This document shows positions 36,201 to 49,064 of a stretch of DNA of 64,000 nucleotides, one piece after another. The number at the start of each line of letters is the position of its first letter. The first letter of the stretch is position 1. The stretch lies in contig OZ018324.1 in the NCBI GenBank assembly GCA_963969495.1, positions 138,194,355 through 138,258,354 of the forward strand, given 5' to 3'. The translations under genes were made by a program, and so were the position numbers. Source of the DNA: Ceratothoa steindachneri (Eukaryota > Arthropoda > Malacostraca > Isopoda > Cymothoidae). The notes beneath the pieces are model-generated. The model was given only the letters and a program-made list of their open reading frames with translations. It was not told the origin of the DNA and did no database searches.

Positions 36201-37800
36201 GACATAAGACGTCGCAAGCAGCGCCGGTTGTGTCAGGAACAAGTCCTATTTGTCGCGAAATGACAGACGATCCTGTACCTGAACGGCCAGGATTTCTTTC
36301 TTCATGAGTTACGCACCGCAATGCTTGGGAAAAGTGAGAGGCGGCTCCCAACAATTTAAACACTTGGCCACACTCGTTTTTGAATTATTGTTGTCTTGAA
36401 GCATCTTACACAGACTTTGGATAACACCGAATTTGCAAGTCTACAGCAGCGGTTCGTATGCCCGAAGCGGTGTCACATAGCAACTCCGCAACAGTTTCCC
36501 GAATGCTTTCACGTGGTAGTGATACCAACCGGCACACCCCGACTAGGGAAGTTTGTCAAGGGCGAACGTGACGAAGAGAGTAAGGGTGGGTCTCGAGGGC
36601 TCGCAAATACCAGATAATTTCCGAATGAGGGTCCCGACCTAATAGAAGCTTCGCTAGGCGCACTTGTGACTTTGGTCTTTATCTGGGGCCCCTACCCTGG
36701 GGAACACCATGACCGGATGTGCCTATTTTGGCCTTGTCGCTTTCCAAAACGGCAGGGGGCCAGTCCGGCCACTGAGCCCCTGTGGAAAGAGAGGACCCTT
36801 AGTTCTATTAGTCCTTTTCTTTTTAGATAGGAGGGCGGGGAGTGAAACCGCTTCTCACTATCGGCGGATGGAGCCCTTAGGCCAGATGGACCCGCCTCAG
36901 CAAGACCCTTCTCTAAATTGGAGAAGGTTTTGGGTGTCAAAGGGGGACAAGCCGAGGGAGGAGGTTCTTCCTCTCCTTGTGATTCCTCGGGGCCCGAGCC
37001 ATGTGGGGAGAAGCTTGCACAGGGACGGACTCGGGTTCTGTGCTTGGTAACGTGCCCGGATTCGACCCCATGGAAGATCCTGACATCTGTAGCTGAATTA
37101 CATCAGGAACTATGTCCATCTCAGGGGCGCTTCCATGTGCCTCCTCCCCATAAAATCACTGGCCCCCTATAAACTCACAATACACGAGTGCATGACTTTA
37201 AGGGTCACAGATCAATGGGCCCTATCGATCCGTTCCCACCGGGTGCGGTCCATATTGGGCTGCCTGCGTGCTTTCTTAGCAGTCCCCTATGAAAGCAAAG
37301 GAGGCGTGTCCAGAGAGGATTAAGCCTAGGAGAGGAGTAAAGCTCCTCTCCAGTTTAAAAAGTTTGGATTGGCCCCAGAGAAAGCACAGGGGGATCGACC
37401 TCCTTTTTTGCAATGGAGCTGCCCGGGAGCGGCCACGACGATGCTACAGGGGAAGTAGAGTGAGTATTGTTAAAATCTTCATCATTGGGCATGGTGACCC
37501 TATTATTTCTACGGGACGCAAATGCTAATCACGCCACACCGTAGCCCGTGTGAGCTAAATACGGCGCCGGTAAAGCCAGCTGCAGCCTTTAGAGACCACT
37601 CCTCCAGCCCAATACCAAGGCAGCCCATAAGCATGGCGGCTCCACCTTGAGTTGAGCGTAAAATTGATAGACCGTGAAAGGAGAGAGAAAGAGTATGTGA
37701 GTAAGGTGAAGGTGACGGTGAGACAGCTGCCTCTAACCCAACTCTCAAACTTGAGCTCAGGGGTAGGGATGCGTTGTCTCCTCCCCACCCAGCGACGATC
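33262..37800 (-). mobile_element. Degraded family B non-LTR element, inverted and 3'-truncated
   Basis: Minus-strand relative of the element at 55866-62659, nearly collinear with it. From its 5' end: the leader and N-terminal part (37555-37790), ORF1 zinc-knuckle remnant with CLNCW and KKEILAVQVQDRLSF (about 36300-36500), endonuclease end with PDFGWKVVDDLHGSDHFPTQ (34789-35130), RT start with PYAMLRDMGEQDIVFL and FNRFW-like text (34291-34632), and the RT end (33453-33836, LTWEAHIRSASVSCNRVMDIL). It stops at a point equivalent to about 61435 of the full copy, so RNase H and the 3' tail are missing. Frameshifts are frequent. Divergence from the full copy shows it is an older insertion. Confidence 0.8.
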
Positions 37801-40635
37801 TCAGATGGTTGAGTGAGTGGAAGATGGTCGGTGTCTACCCTGTGAAACTAGAAGCCAACCAGAGAAATTTGTAGAGGAGTTTGTAGTGAAAGTGAGGAAG
37901 CAGAGCAATAAGACATGGTGTCAGAAAGATGAAGAGGCGCTGAGTCTTGTTAGCACGGCGGTGCCCTACATGGCCACCTTGGGTTAGTAAGCTAACGCCT
38001 TATTTTAATTTGCACTAATTATACCGGGTCACTCGACACTCTTGTCTGCCTTACCTCGGTCTAATACATTCTATTGAAAGCATATAATTCGTTTTTGTTG
38101 ATTTGTCCCCAAAGTAATGAAAGACATTCAGCCCAAACACCTCAATGATTGCGGATTCAGAGTCAATTAAATCTACCCGCAGTCCTCGGCAAATAGATGC
38201 AATTCTACTGTCCTCGAAGGACGACCCTTCAGATAAGGCAAAACATAATGGGTAGAATAGCCGTGGTGCAGATGAAAGTTTCGGCTAGCCGACCATCACC
38301 AATTTAACCAGTTCTCTTAGTAGAAAAACAACTCCCAAAACACTCGCCCAGGTCTCTGCCCAAATCCATTGTTTTCAATATCATACCACTCTGACCTGCC
38401 CGAAGAGTCTACTTCCAAGCAGCTCACAAAATCTTTCACCCCAGAACCTTACCTAAGTTGCCACATTCAGTGTTCTCGATCTCTTTCTCTGAATTAGCTA
38501 TGACGCACACAAGGCAGACTCGCGCCAAGGTACCATGTTGTCCTTGACTTCTATAAAGCTAACGACAATACTTAATGGCTCGCTATTAGCAATAATTTGT
38601 TCTCTTTTGGACTTTTAAGTTGCCTATCAACGGTAGTTTCTTGTCTTTTCTCGACTTTTCTCTCTAGGTGTGGATAGTTTCTTCTGAACCAGCCTCTTAT
38701 CAAAGCAAGAGGGCAGTCCACAGTGTCTGGCACTAAGCGTCCTCCTCTTCTCCTTTGTGATAGATCTGTCACTTACTCTCATCCCCGTCCACCTAACATC
38801 ATCTTATACGCTGAGAATCTAGTGAGCTAATACTGCGGTAGATCTCTTCTCTCGAAAAGAGCCCCTCTGTACAATATGCATACATTTTCCGTACCAATTC
38901 TCTGATATTGACTGATTACCTAACTGTGATTTTTCCATTGCCCCCCTTCTCCTATTCGAATCCTTTGATGCGTGAGATCACCTCGGTCTTGCATTTCTTT
39001 TGATCTCACACAATAAGATACATAGTCAACTTCTCTAAGGTGCTCTCCAACGTTGGGGTGCCTGGCGATGATGAAGCTGAACAAGCTGCTCGATCGCCCG
39101 CCGATCCAGCGCGCTCTGTTTTCATTTCTTAGAAAATTTCTTCCGCCTTTAAAGGAGATCCTTAATGCACAATGAAGCATTCTGCAAACTTGTTCACGCA
39201 CCAAAATTCACCCCCATTAAACCCCAGCTGTGATACTGGGCCGCATCTGTCCCCTGCTCTTGCTATAAAGAGATGGTGCTGGCTTGCCTAGGCCTGATAT
39301 TTACCTGGTAACCTCAAGGATACCTCATGCTACACCTGGAGTACCGCCAGGTGTACTCCATCCATCGTCGCCACTACACTTCTCTACTTAAAATAATCGT
39401 ACATTTGTTCTCCCACTTTTCCGCCCGTCCTTACCCTTCCCCTATTATTTGGAAGTGAAATGACTCACTGAGTAGAACGCATATTCTTCGATTGTCGGCC
39501 AGATCCACTTTCATAATATTTCTAGCTGTGTGTGAGTAATTTTAGAAATAAGATAGATACGAAAAATGTGATAAAGAAGGTGGACATAAATCTTTTTAAG
39601 AATTTATTTTGAATGCGCGTTTGGATCAGAAACGCCGTTGCCCATAAATAGAAGAGCGTTACGAGTTTTTTCTCTAATAGTTTAATGCTTGTACCTTATG
39701 GCTCTTCTGCAAAGGCAGAAGAGAAGTAGGATTTTGCTTCTCTTCAGCCAATAGTAAATCACCAGTAGATGTATTACTACAATTACACTGTTCTTCGACC
39801 ATTTTCTGTACAGAAAAGCTTCTTTTGGACATCCTTTTAGATACATTTCTCTACTTTCGTTATCCTTTATCGTCTTTTCAGTTGAACATCCATGTCGTTC
39901 GAAAACACGCACAAAGAAAACAGGGCAGTGAATTCCTAGACCACACAAAGGTTTGAACTCATTCCCTTCAATCTCCTACACCACGTATCCCATAAAATTG
40001 CATTTCTACTCATCATACGAGTGAATGAAATGTTTGTCTTCCACGATTTCATTATCTAATTTAATCTGACTTATTTCCATCATTTACCAATTGAAATTGT
40101 CAATTAGGGTCCTCTAATTTGACGGGATTCGCTTTCAATCATTAATTTCACCGGTGGGCCAAAAACGAAGACCAACTCGTTTTTAGTCGCGTGCAGAGAC
40201 TCTTATAAGTTAGTCTGCTGATCCGTCGGTCGTCGGTCGGATGGCAAACATTTTATATTTAATGAGTTTTTGATAGTTTTAATTATTAGATAAAACTTTT
40301 CTTCATGCGTTAAGTTGACCACAGTTTATTAAGGCAAATAAACAAAACGATATAAATATGCTTAGTAAAAAAGAACCTTTTGAATTAATCAAGGACATTG
40401 TTAATATTGAAAGTACTCCCTTTCAATTGAAACAGCATTCTGATCAGAATAATAATGCAAATGTAAATGAAGTCTTTGAGTGAAATTGAAATTTACATAG
40501 ATATGATCAAGATGGCCTCTTTCCCCAAGTGTAGCTGATTAAACTACCTGTTAAAACCCATCAGAAAGAATCCACCTTATGATAGGATGAGTGATTTCCA
40601 ACTAATTGATATTAAAAGCACCAAGAATTATTATT
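37801..40635. other. Unassigned region
   Basis: No mobile element or gene family is recognised. A 41-codon frame at 40358-40483 begins with an ATG after an A-rich leader (MLSKKEPFELIKDIVNI) and could be a short exon, but no partner exon or family supports it. A minus-strand 88-codon frame at 39682-39948 is likewise unsupported. Confidence 0.4.
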
Positions 40636-41260
40636 GAAATAATTGAGAATACGTGACTTAAGTGTGTTGACATTATTTTTTACCCAATAAGTGAGAATAC
40701 GTGACTTAGGAGTGTTGACATTGTATTTACCAAATAATTTAGAATACGTGACTTAGGAGTGTTGACATTGTATTTACCCAATAATTTAGAATACGTGACT
40801 TAGGTGTATTGATATTGTTGATTACCCAATATTTGAGAATACGTGACTTAGGTGTGTTGACATTGTTTTTACCAAAATATTTGAGAATACCTGACATAGG
40901 TGTGTTGACCTTGTTTTTACCCAATAATTGAGAATATGTGACTTAGGTGTGTTGACATTGATTTTACCCAATAATTGAGAATATGTGACTTAGGTGTGTT
41001 GACATTGATTTTCCCCGCTAATTGAGAATACGTGACTATGGTGTGTTGACATTGTTTATTATCCAATAATTGAGAATACGTGACCTAGTCGTGTTAACAT
41101 TGTTTTTACCAAAAAATTCATAATAGGTGAGGTAGGTGTATTGACATTGTTTTTTACCAAATAATTGAGAATAGGTGACTTAGGTGTGTTGACATTATTT
41201 GTTACCCAATAATTGTTAATAGGTGACTTAGGTGTGTGGACATAGTTTATTACCCACTAA

Positions 41261-43172
41261 TTGAGAAGAGGTGACTTAGGTGTGTTAACATTGTTTTTTA
41301 CCCAATAATTGAGAATACGTGACTTATGTGTGTTGAAATTGTTTATTACCCATTAATTGAAAATACGTGACCAAGGTGTGTTGACATTGTTTTTTCCTCA
41401 ATAATTGAGAATACGTGAATTAGGTGTGTTGACATTTTAAACCAAATGATTTTAAATACGTGACTTACTTAGGTGTGATGATATTATTTTTTTTATCCAA
41501 TAATTGAGAATACGTGACTTAGCTGTGTTGACATTGTTTTTTTACTCAATAATTGAGAATAAGTGACGTAGGTGTGTTGGCATTGTTTTTTACCCAATAA
41601 TTGAGAATACTTGACTTATGTGGGTTGACATTGTTTTTATCAAATAATTGAGAATACCTGACTTAGGTGTGTTGATATTTTTAAACAAAATAATTTTGAA
41701 TACGTGACTTATTTAGGTGTGTTGATATTGTTTATTTACCCAATAATTGAGAATACGTGACTAAAGTGGGTTGACGTTGTTTTTTACCCACTAATTGAGA
41801 ATACGTGACTTAGCTGTGTTGACATTGTTTTTTACCCAAGAATTTAGAATACGTGACTTAGCTGTGTTGACATTGTTTTTTACCTAATAATTGAAAATAC
41901 GTGACTTAGGTGTGTTGACATTGTTTTTTACCCAATAATTGAGAATACTTGACTTATGTGTGTTAACATTGTTTTTATCAAATAATTGAGAATACCTGAC
42001 TTAGGTGTGTTGACATTTTTAAACAAAATAATTTTGAATACGTGACTTAGGTGTGTTGATATTGTTTTTACCCAATAATTGAGAATACGTGACTAAAGTG
42101 GGTTGACATTGTTTTTTACCCATTAATTAAGAATACGTGAATTGGGTGTATTGACATTTTTAAACCCACTAATTTAGAATACGTGACTTAGGTGTGTTGA
42201 CATTGTTTATTAGCCATTAATTTTAAAAAGTTGACAGATGTGTTGACATTGTTTTTTACCCAATAATTAAGAATACGTGAAGTAGGTGTGTTGACATTTT
42301 TTTACTTAATAATTGTGAATACTTAACTTATGTGTGTTGACATTGTTTTTTATCCAATAATTGATAATAGGTGACTTAGGTGTATGGACATTTTTTATTA
42401 CCCACTAATTAAGAAGAGGTCACTTAGTCGTGCTAACATTGTTTTTACCAAATAATTCAGAATAGGTGAGGTAGGTGTATTGACATTGTTTTTTACCCAA
42501 TAATTGAGAATAGGTGACTTAGGTGTGTTGACATTATTTATTACCCATTAATTGAGAAGAGGTGACTTAGGTGTGTTAACATTGTTTTTTACCCAATAAT
42601 TGAGAATACGTGAATTAGGTGTGTTGAGATTGTTTTTAGCCAATAATTTAGAATACCTGACTTAGGTGTGTTGACATTGTTTTTCCCCCAATAATTGACA
42701 ATACGTGAATTAGGTGTGTTGACATTTTTAAACCAAATGATTTTGAATACGTGACTTACTTAGGTGTGATGATATTGTTTTTTACCCAATAATTGAGAAT
42801 ACGTGACTAAAGTGGGTTGACATTGTTTATTACCCAATAATTGAGAATACGTGACTTATGTGTGTTTGCATTGTTTATTACCCAATAATTGAGAATATGT
42901 GACTTAGCTGTGTTGACTGTTTATTACCCAATAATTGAGAATATGTGGCTTAGGTGTGTTGACATTGTTTTTACCCAATAATTGTGAATACTTAACTTAG
43001 GTGTGTTGACATTGTTTTTTATCCAATAATTGTTAATAGGTGACTTAGGTGTGTGGACATTGTTTATTGCCCACTAATTAAGAAGAGGTGACTTATTCGT
43101 GCTAGCATTGTTTTTATCAAATAATTCAGAATAGGTGAGGTAGGTGTATTGACATTGTTTTTTACCCAATAA
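41261..43172. repeat. Higher-order block of the minisatellite, copy 1 (~1.91 kb)
   Basis: Rare variants recur exactly about 1912 bp downstream: ATGTGTGTTGAAATTG at 41325 and 43237; a CTTACTTAGGTGTGATGATATT variant at 41463 and 43376; a CTTATTTAGGTGTGTTGATA variant at 41706 and 43619. Only a handful of substitutions separate the two blocks, so the duplication is far younger than the 48-bp units. Confidence 0.85.
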
Positions 43173-45140
43173 TTGAGAAGAGGTGACTTAGGTGTGTTAA
43201 CATTGTTTTTTACCCAATAATTGAGAATACGTGACTTATGTGTGTTGAAATTGTTTATTACCCATTAATTGAAAATACGTGACCAAGGTGTGTTGACATT
43301 GTTTTTTCCTCAATAATTGAGAATACGTGAATTAGGTGTGTTGACATTTTAAACCAAATGATTTTAAATACGTGACTTACTTAGGTGTGATGATATTATT
43401 TTTTTTATCCAATAATTGAGAATACGTGACTTAGCTGTGTTGACATTGTTTTTTACTCAATAATTGAGAATAAGTGACGTAGGTGTGTTGGCATTGTTTT
43501 TTACCCAATAATTGAGAATACTTGACTTATGTGGGTTGACATTGTTTTTATCAAATAATTGAGAATACCTGACTTAGGTGTGTTGATATTTTTAAACAAA
43601 ATAATTTTGAATACGTGACTTATTTAGGTGTGTTGATATTGTTTATTTACCCAATAATTGAGAATACGTGACTAAAGTGGGTTGACGTTGTTTTTTACCC
43701 ACTAATTGAGAATACGTGACTTAGCTGTGTTGACATTGTTTTTTACCCAAGAATTTAGAATACGTGACTTAGCTGTGTTGACATTGTTTTATACCTAATA
43801 ATTAAGAATACGTGACTTAGGTGTGTTGACATTGTTTTTTACCCAATAATTGAGAATACTTGACTTATGTGTGTTAACATTGTTTTTATCAAATAATTGA
43901 GAATACCTGACTTAGGTGTGTTGACATTTTTAAACAAAATAATTTTGAATACGTGACATAGGTGTGTTGATATTGTTTTTACCCAATAATTGAGAATACG
44001 TGACTAAAGTGGGTTGACATTGTTTTTTACCCATTAATTAAGAATACGTGAATTGGGTGTATTGACATTTTTAAACCCACTAATTTAGAATACGTGACTT
44101 AGGTGTGTTGACATTGTTTATTAGCCATTAATTTTAAAAAGTTGACAGATGTGTTGACATTGTTTTTTACCCAATAATTAAGAATACGTGAAGTAGGTGT
44201 GTTGACATTTTTTACTTAATAATTGTGAATACTTAACTTATGTGTGTTGACATTGTTTTTTATCCAATAATTGATAATAGGTGACTTAGGTGTATGGACA
44301 TTTTTTATTACCCACTAATTAAGAAGAGGTCACTTAGTCGTGCTAACATTGTTTTTACCAAATAATTCAGAATAGGTGAGGTAGGTGTATTGACATTGTT
44401 TTTTACCCAATAATTGAGAATAGGTGACTTAGGTGTGTTGACATTATTTATTACCCATTAATTGAGAAGAGGTGACTTAGGTGTGTTAACATTGTTTTTT
44501 ACCCAATAATTGAGAATACGTGAATTAGGTGTGTTGAGATTGTTTTTAGCCAATAATTTAGAATACCTGACTTAGGTGTGTTGACATTGTTTTTCCCCCA
44601 ATAATTGACAATACGTGAATTAGGTGTGTTGACATTTTTAAACCAAATGATTTTGAATACGTGACTTACTTAGGTGTGATGATATTGTTTTTTACCCAAT
44701 AATTGAGAATACGTGACTAAAGTGGGTTGACATTGTTTATTACCCAATAATTGAGAATACGTGACTTATGTGTGTTTGCATTGTTTATTACCCAATAATT
44801 GAGAATACGTGACTTAGCTGTGTTGACTGTTTATTACCCAATAATTGAGAATATGTGGCTTAGGTGTGTTGACATTGTTTTTACCCAATAATTGTGAATA
44901 CTTAACTTAGGTGTGTTGACATTGTTTTTTATCCAATAATTGTTAATAGGTGACTTAGGTGTGTGGACATTGTTTATTGCCCACTAATTAAGAAGAGGTG
45001 ACTTATTCGTGCTAGCATTGTTTTTATCAAATAATTCAGAATAGGTGAGGTAGGTGTATTGACATTGTTTTTTACCCAATAATTGAGAAGAGGTGACTTA
45101 GGTGTGTTAACATTGTTTTTTACCCAATAATTGAGAATAC
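43173..45140. repeat. Higher-order block of the minisatellite, copy 2
   Basis: Second copy of the ~1.91-kb block. Similarity to copy 1 runs to about 45083 and then wraps into the next partial repeat until about 45140, where variants diverge. The final 45140-45460 consists of single 48-bp units. Confidence 0.8.
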
Positions 45141-45460
45141 GTGAATTAGGTGTGTCGAGATTGTTTTTACCCAATAATTTAGAATACCTGACTTTGGTGT
45201 GTTGACATTGTTTATTACCCAATAATTGAGAATACCTAACTTATGTGTGTTGGCATTGTTTATTACCCAATAATTGAGAATACGTGACTTAGCTGTGTTG
45301 ACTGTTTATTACCTAATAATTGAGAATATGTGACTTAGATGTGTTGACATTGTTTTTTATCCAATATTTGAAAATACGTGGCTTAGGTGTTTTGACATTT
45401 TTTATTACCCAATAACTGACAATACGTGACTTAGCTGTGTTGACATTGTTTATTACACAA

Positions 45461-48400
45461 TCGTGCTTATCACTATTTTCAATAAGATCCCAGATCTAAA
45501 TCACCTATCACCCTTTAAGATCAATTATAACTTTCATTATAACTCCGTAAAGTTTTGTTAATTGTTTGATTCTTTCAGTTTTCAATTTATTATGAACATT
45601 ATTGTTCAGTTTGGAATTGACACCAAGGTGGAATTAGATCCAAGTTTGGTTAACAAAACAGAAATAAAAATTCTAATTAACTGAGTTTTAATAGAATTGG
45701 AATGCGTGAATAAAGTTCCCCACTAAATTTTTGTGTTTTGAAACCACTTTTTATTAGCGAATTAAAGCAAATAAGATTGGACATAGAAAATGTAATGTAA
45801 GTAACACGCATTTGATCGCGAAACCAAGAATTCAATAATCTTTTAATCAGTATTGACAATGTAATAGATGAAAACGATTTCAATGCTAGAATTAGCTAAT
45901 TCCTAAAAGTTAGAAAGCACTGAAACGAGTTTTTTTAGAAATCTAACAATATCTTGCACCTCCGTATAAATATCTGGTTAATCCCTTAGTGAATCGAGTA
46001 TGCAATTCACTTCTGGCTTTCATAGTTGCAAGAAATGTTAAAATGTTGGTAAAAATATCAGCTTGGTGGTACAAAAATGAAAGAAAGAGAGAAAGAGAAA
46101 GGATAAAACAAGGAAAATATAACCTACAAAAATGAATAAAGAGAGAAGGAACAAGAAAGAAAAAAACCCACCTTTAAATACCTATAAAAGCATTGCACTT
46201 AATACTAGGCGGTCAATGAACCTCCTCTTCTCTGCCGTCAGTTCTCCCTAAACATCCCGAGAACTGTGTTTTTCGATTTCATTCCTCTTGACTCGATGTT
46301 GACCAGCTCCTTGGTAATGACTCCCTGCCTCTCTTCCACCTGGTCTCGTTATAAACGACTTCCTGACATGTTTCCATTTGTGTTGTAGAAAATGTCAATT
46401 TGTTACGAGCAAGCAATCGGTGAGCGAGCAGAGTTTTGCGCTAAGGAACTATCCCATTTTTCCCTTTCTATTTTTGAAATTTCTATAATTGGAAAGTTGA
46501 GTATAGAGCAAATCGATATTTGCAGTTTTTCCGCCACGTCATTCCGTCTCTATGGGTGAAGTGTAATAGAGTGCAGTGTGGGTTCTCCTAGATTGTTTAA
46601 CTACCCTATATATATATATATCTATATATATATCTATATATATATATATATAATCAGAACTGTAATATATTTAAGGAAAATGAAATACATTTTAATTGAA
46701 TATTTGGATAAATAAAAGAAAATTAAGTCTTCTAGAGGTATTGGTATGCATGGGATATATTTTGTCTTGCTTCCTTTTCAGTTTTAGGAGGTCGTAAGTT
46801 CTTTCAGGTTCTCTCTCGGGATACATATGGAGAAAACGGCCATTGCTGTGGTTCTGTCGTGTTTTGTTGTTCTTTTTCGAGAAGAAGAGTAAGGAGGTCT
46901 TTCAGTATGTGAGAAGATATTAAATAATGAATTTTATGGTAGTTAATCGTTTTTTAGATTGCAGTGCCATTCGGTGTAGTCAGTGAATTTGACTATTTTT
47001 TGTCATTCGCATGATCTTTTCATGCCATTATGTTGTATGCCTTATTCTTTCACTTTAGAACAAGTGATGATGAATTTGGCTCAAATAATCTAAAACAGTA
47101 TCCTCTTAAGCCTTTCCTATGTGTTTATGTTCATTTACTCACCGCATGTTATGAGTGATCCAAATTTTCCATTCCGACCTCTCCAAAAGTTTCTCGAGGT
47201 ATTCAATATAAACGCCTGCTCCAACTATTGATTTAATTAGCTTTAATTTGGCACTTCTTTGTACCGGTGAGGTTCTTTGCTATTCTTTGTTTTCTTCTCT
47301 TGTACTTCAGTTTCTGTTGTTGTGCGCTCTTTCCCCATCACTTGCCTGAGTTTCCCCAAACGCGGTTGCTATCTCTTGTTTTGTATCTTTCACTATCAAA
47401 GTTCTTTGTTCGTAATTATTCCTAAAACCTTAGGATTCACATTTCCTTTCTTAGTTTATGTTTTTTTATCTTTATCGTTATTGCTTTTTCTTCTCTCTAT
47501 TCCCCCAGTTATTCGTCCAGCTCTCCTCTCTATTTTTACTATTCTTAATAATAAATTTCTGACGAAAAATGATCGTTTCTTGCCGATTTATATGTAATAA
47601 ATTAACGAGGCGTCCTTAAGCTTTATTTTTCTTTCGTTAAGACAGATAAACGGTCACTTTTCAGAAAAAATCCAACCCGATTATTTTCTTTTTAATTAAT
47701 TTAAACCTTGCCAAGCCAAAAGCCATAATCTGAAGAAAACGAAAAACACCATTCTCAGGAAGAAGCCTTAAAGAGAATATTCGAGTCTCGTGAGAATTTT
47801 AAACATAACTAAGTATGAACGTGATAAGTTTTTGAAGAATCGATCAAAGATGAAGTTCAAATACATAAAATATACACAAATAAACCTTTTATATAAAGGC
47901 TATTTTCCTCTCTTTTTAAAATGGTCATACAGAAATTTCATGAACACAAATTATTGGTGTTTGCTCTCCTGAATGAGGAAAATGAGACATTAAATTCAGT
48001 GAGGAAAAACAAGGAATCAAAAATGGCAGCAATGTTATATATAGTAGTAGAGGGCCGGCATGCCCACGGGCGGATCTATCTCGATTTAAGGATACTCGGC
48101 AGGTTTAGAAGAGTTGCAGATGCCCCCCTCCTCTCTCCGCCGTTAAATTCTCTTAGAACGCTTCTCCGTTAAATTCTCTTAGAACGCTTCTATTTGCTAT
48201 AGAAAACCGCAGCGGGTGATCCTCGTGCGTTTAGGGCTTTTAGAATATTAGAAAGAATGGATTACTGAGGCAGAAACCTTTTACTCATGAAGGTGTGGCT
48301 GGACCGAAGTTCAAGTTCAAGTTAATGAAAGTGATGAAATGTGTGGTAGGTTTTCATAGGTGTCAAATTGTTTACTAGTTTGCGTTGGTGCTGAGGGCAT

Positions 48401-48574
48401 CATTAGCATACTTTCTTCTTATTGTTTATTTAATTTTTCTTTATCCTCCGTCAATAATATTGCTGACCAAGATGGTCGGGTTCTCCCATTGTTTTATAAC
48501 TTTTGTTTCTAGTCGGTTCCTCTGTCGTGGCTTTCAAGCCTTTCAAGTTGTTTTCTTGCTAACTATTCTTTTCT
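45461..48574. other. Unassigned region with simple repeats
   Basis: No supported gene. A TA/TCTA microsatellite lies at 46607-46652. An A-rich purine run with GAAAGAGAG motifs lies at 46078-46170. 47270-47600 is T-rich and pyrimidine-rich, producing a hydrophobic but low-complexity 106-codon frame. Confidence 0.45.
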
Positions 48575-49064
48575 CGTTTTATATGGGCATTTTTGCCTCT
48601 TCTTACTTGTACTTTTTAATTTTGTTATTTATTCATTTATTCTTTATTTTCTTTCTACTTAGATTTTATCTTGAGAACTTTGCCTCTTTTATATCTAAGC
48701 TTGTTTTTAGTTAATTAATCTTTCTTTTTTTAGTTTCGTTGACTTTGTTATTTAATTATTAATTTCTTATATTTATTTCAAATATTCGTTTGGGCACTTC
48801 GCCTCCTTTTGTTTACGTTTATTATTGCTGTTAGACTATCTTATCTTATTATTTTAGTTAACTTTATTGATTATTTATTCTTCTCTTCTTTTTATTTTTA
48901 TTTGATTTTAGCTTGGGCACTTTGCCCCTTTTTCTTTATACTTCTTATTGTTCTTTCTCCTCTTTTTGTTTTAGCTACAGTTTGATTTGGGCACATCGCC
49001 TCTTTTTATTAAAGTTTATTGCCCTTTTTTTTAGTTTTTCTTAGTTTCGATTTTTGAATCATTG
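48575..49064 (-). repeat. 3' untranslated repeats of the minus-strand non-LTR element
   Basis: Downstream of the minus-strand frame at 49065-49727, a short palindrome-like motif (minus strand GGGGCAAAGTGCCC and variants) recurs at about 48585, 48792, 48914 and 48989, plus a weaker copy near 48674. The copies are separated by A/T-rich DNA. This may serve as the 3' recognition region for element reverse transcription, or it may simply be tandem growth of the tail. Confidence 0.5.

Larger units (their letters stand above)
40640..45460. repeat. 48-bp minisatellite array, ~100 copies
   Basis: The repeat unit is close to TTGAGAATACGTGACTTAGG followed by TGTGTTGACATTGTTTTTTA and CCCAATAA, about 48 bp, iterated over 4.8 kb. 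Individual units range from about 45 to 55 bp. Because 48 is a multiple of three, some minus-strand frames read a 16-residue repeat (NVNTPKSRILNYW), but indels and stops break them and no signal of coding was seen. Confidence 0.95.

Noticed and set aside
38940..38975. tRNA-like GATTCGAATCC-type arm near 38950
   Set aside because: No matching anticodon, D-arm or acceptor stem could be built around it.
40358..40483. 41-codon frame starting MLSKKEPFELIKD as a host exon
   Set aside because: No convincing splice sites, no partner exon and no known family. Kept only as a remark in the gap entry.
40739..45222. 16-residue repeat protein on the minus strand of the minisatellite
   Set aside because: Only short windows stay open; frequent length changes and stops, and no sign of selection on the reading frame.
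40640..45460. CRISPR-like array
   Set aside because: The whole 48-bp unit is repeated without unique spacers, the host is eukaryotic, and no cas genes are present. It is a minisatellite.
45714..45810. Possible exon ending at a GTAAGT donor-like site
   Set aside because: No acceptor in a compatible frame and no recognisable protein; a GTAAGT is expected by chance in this much AT-rich DNA.
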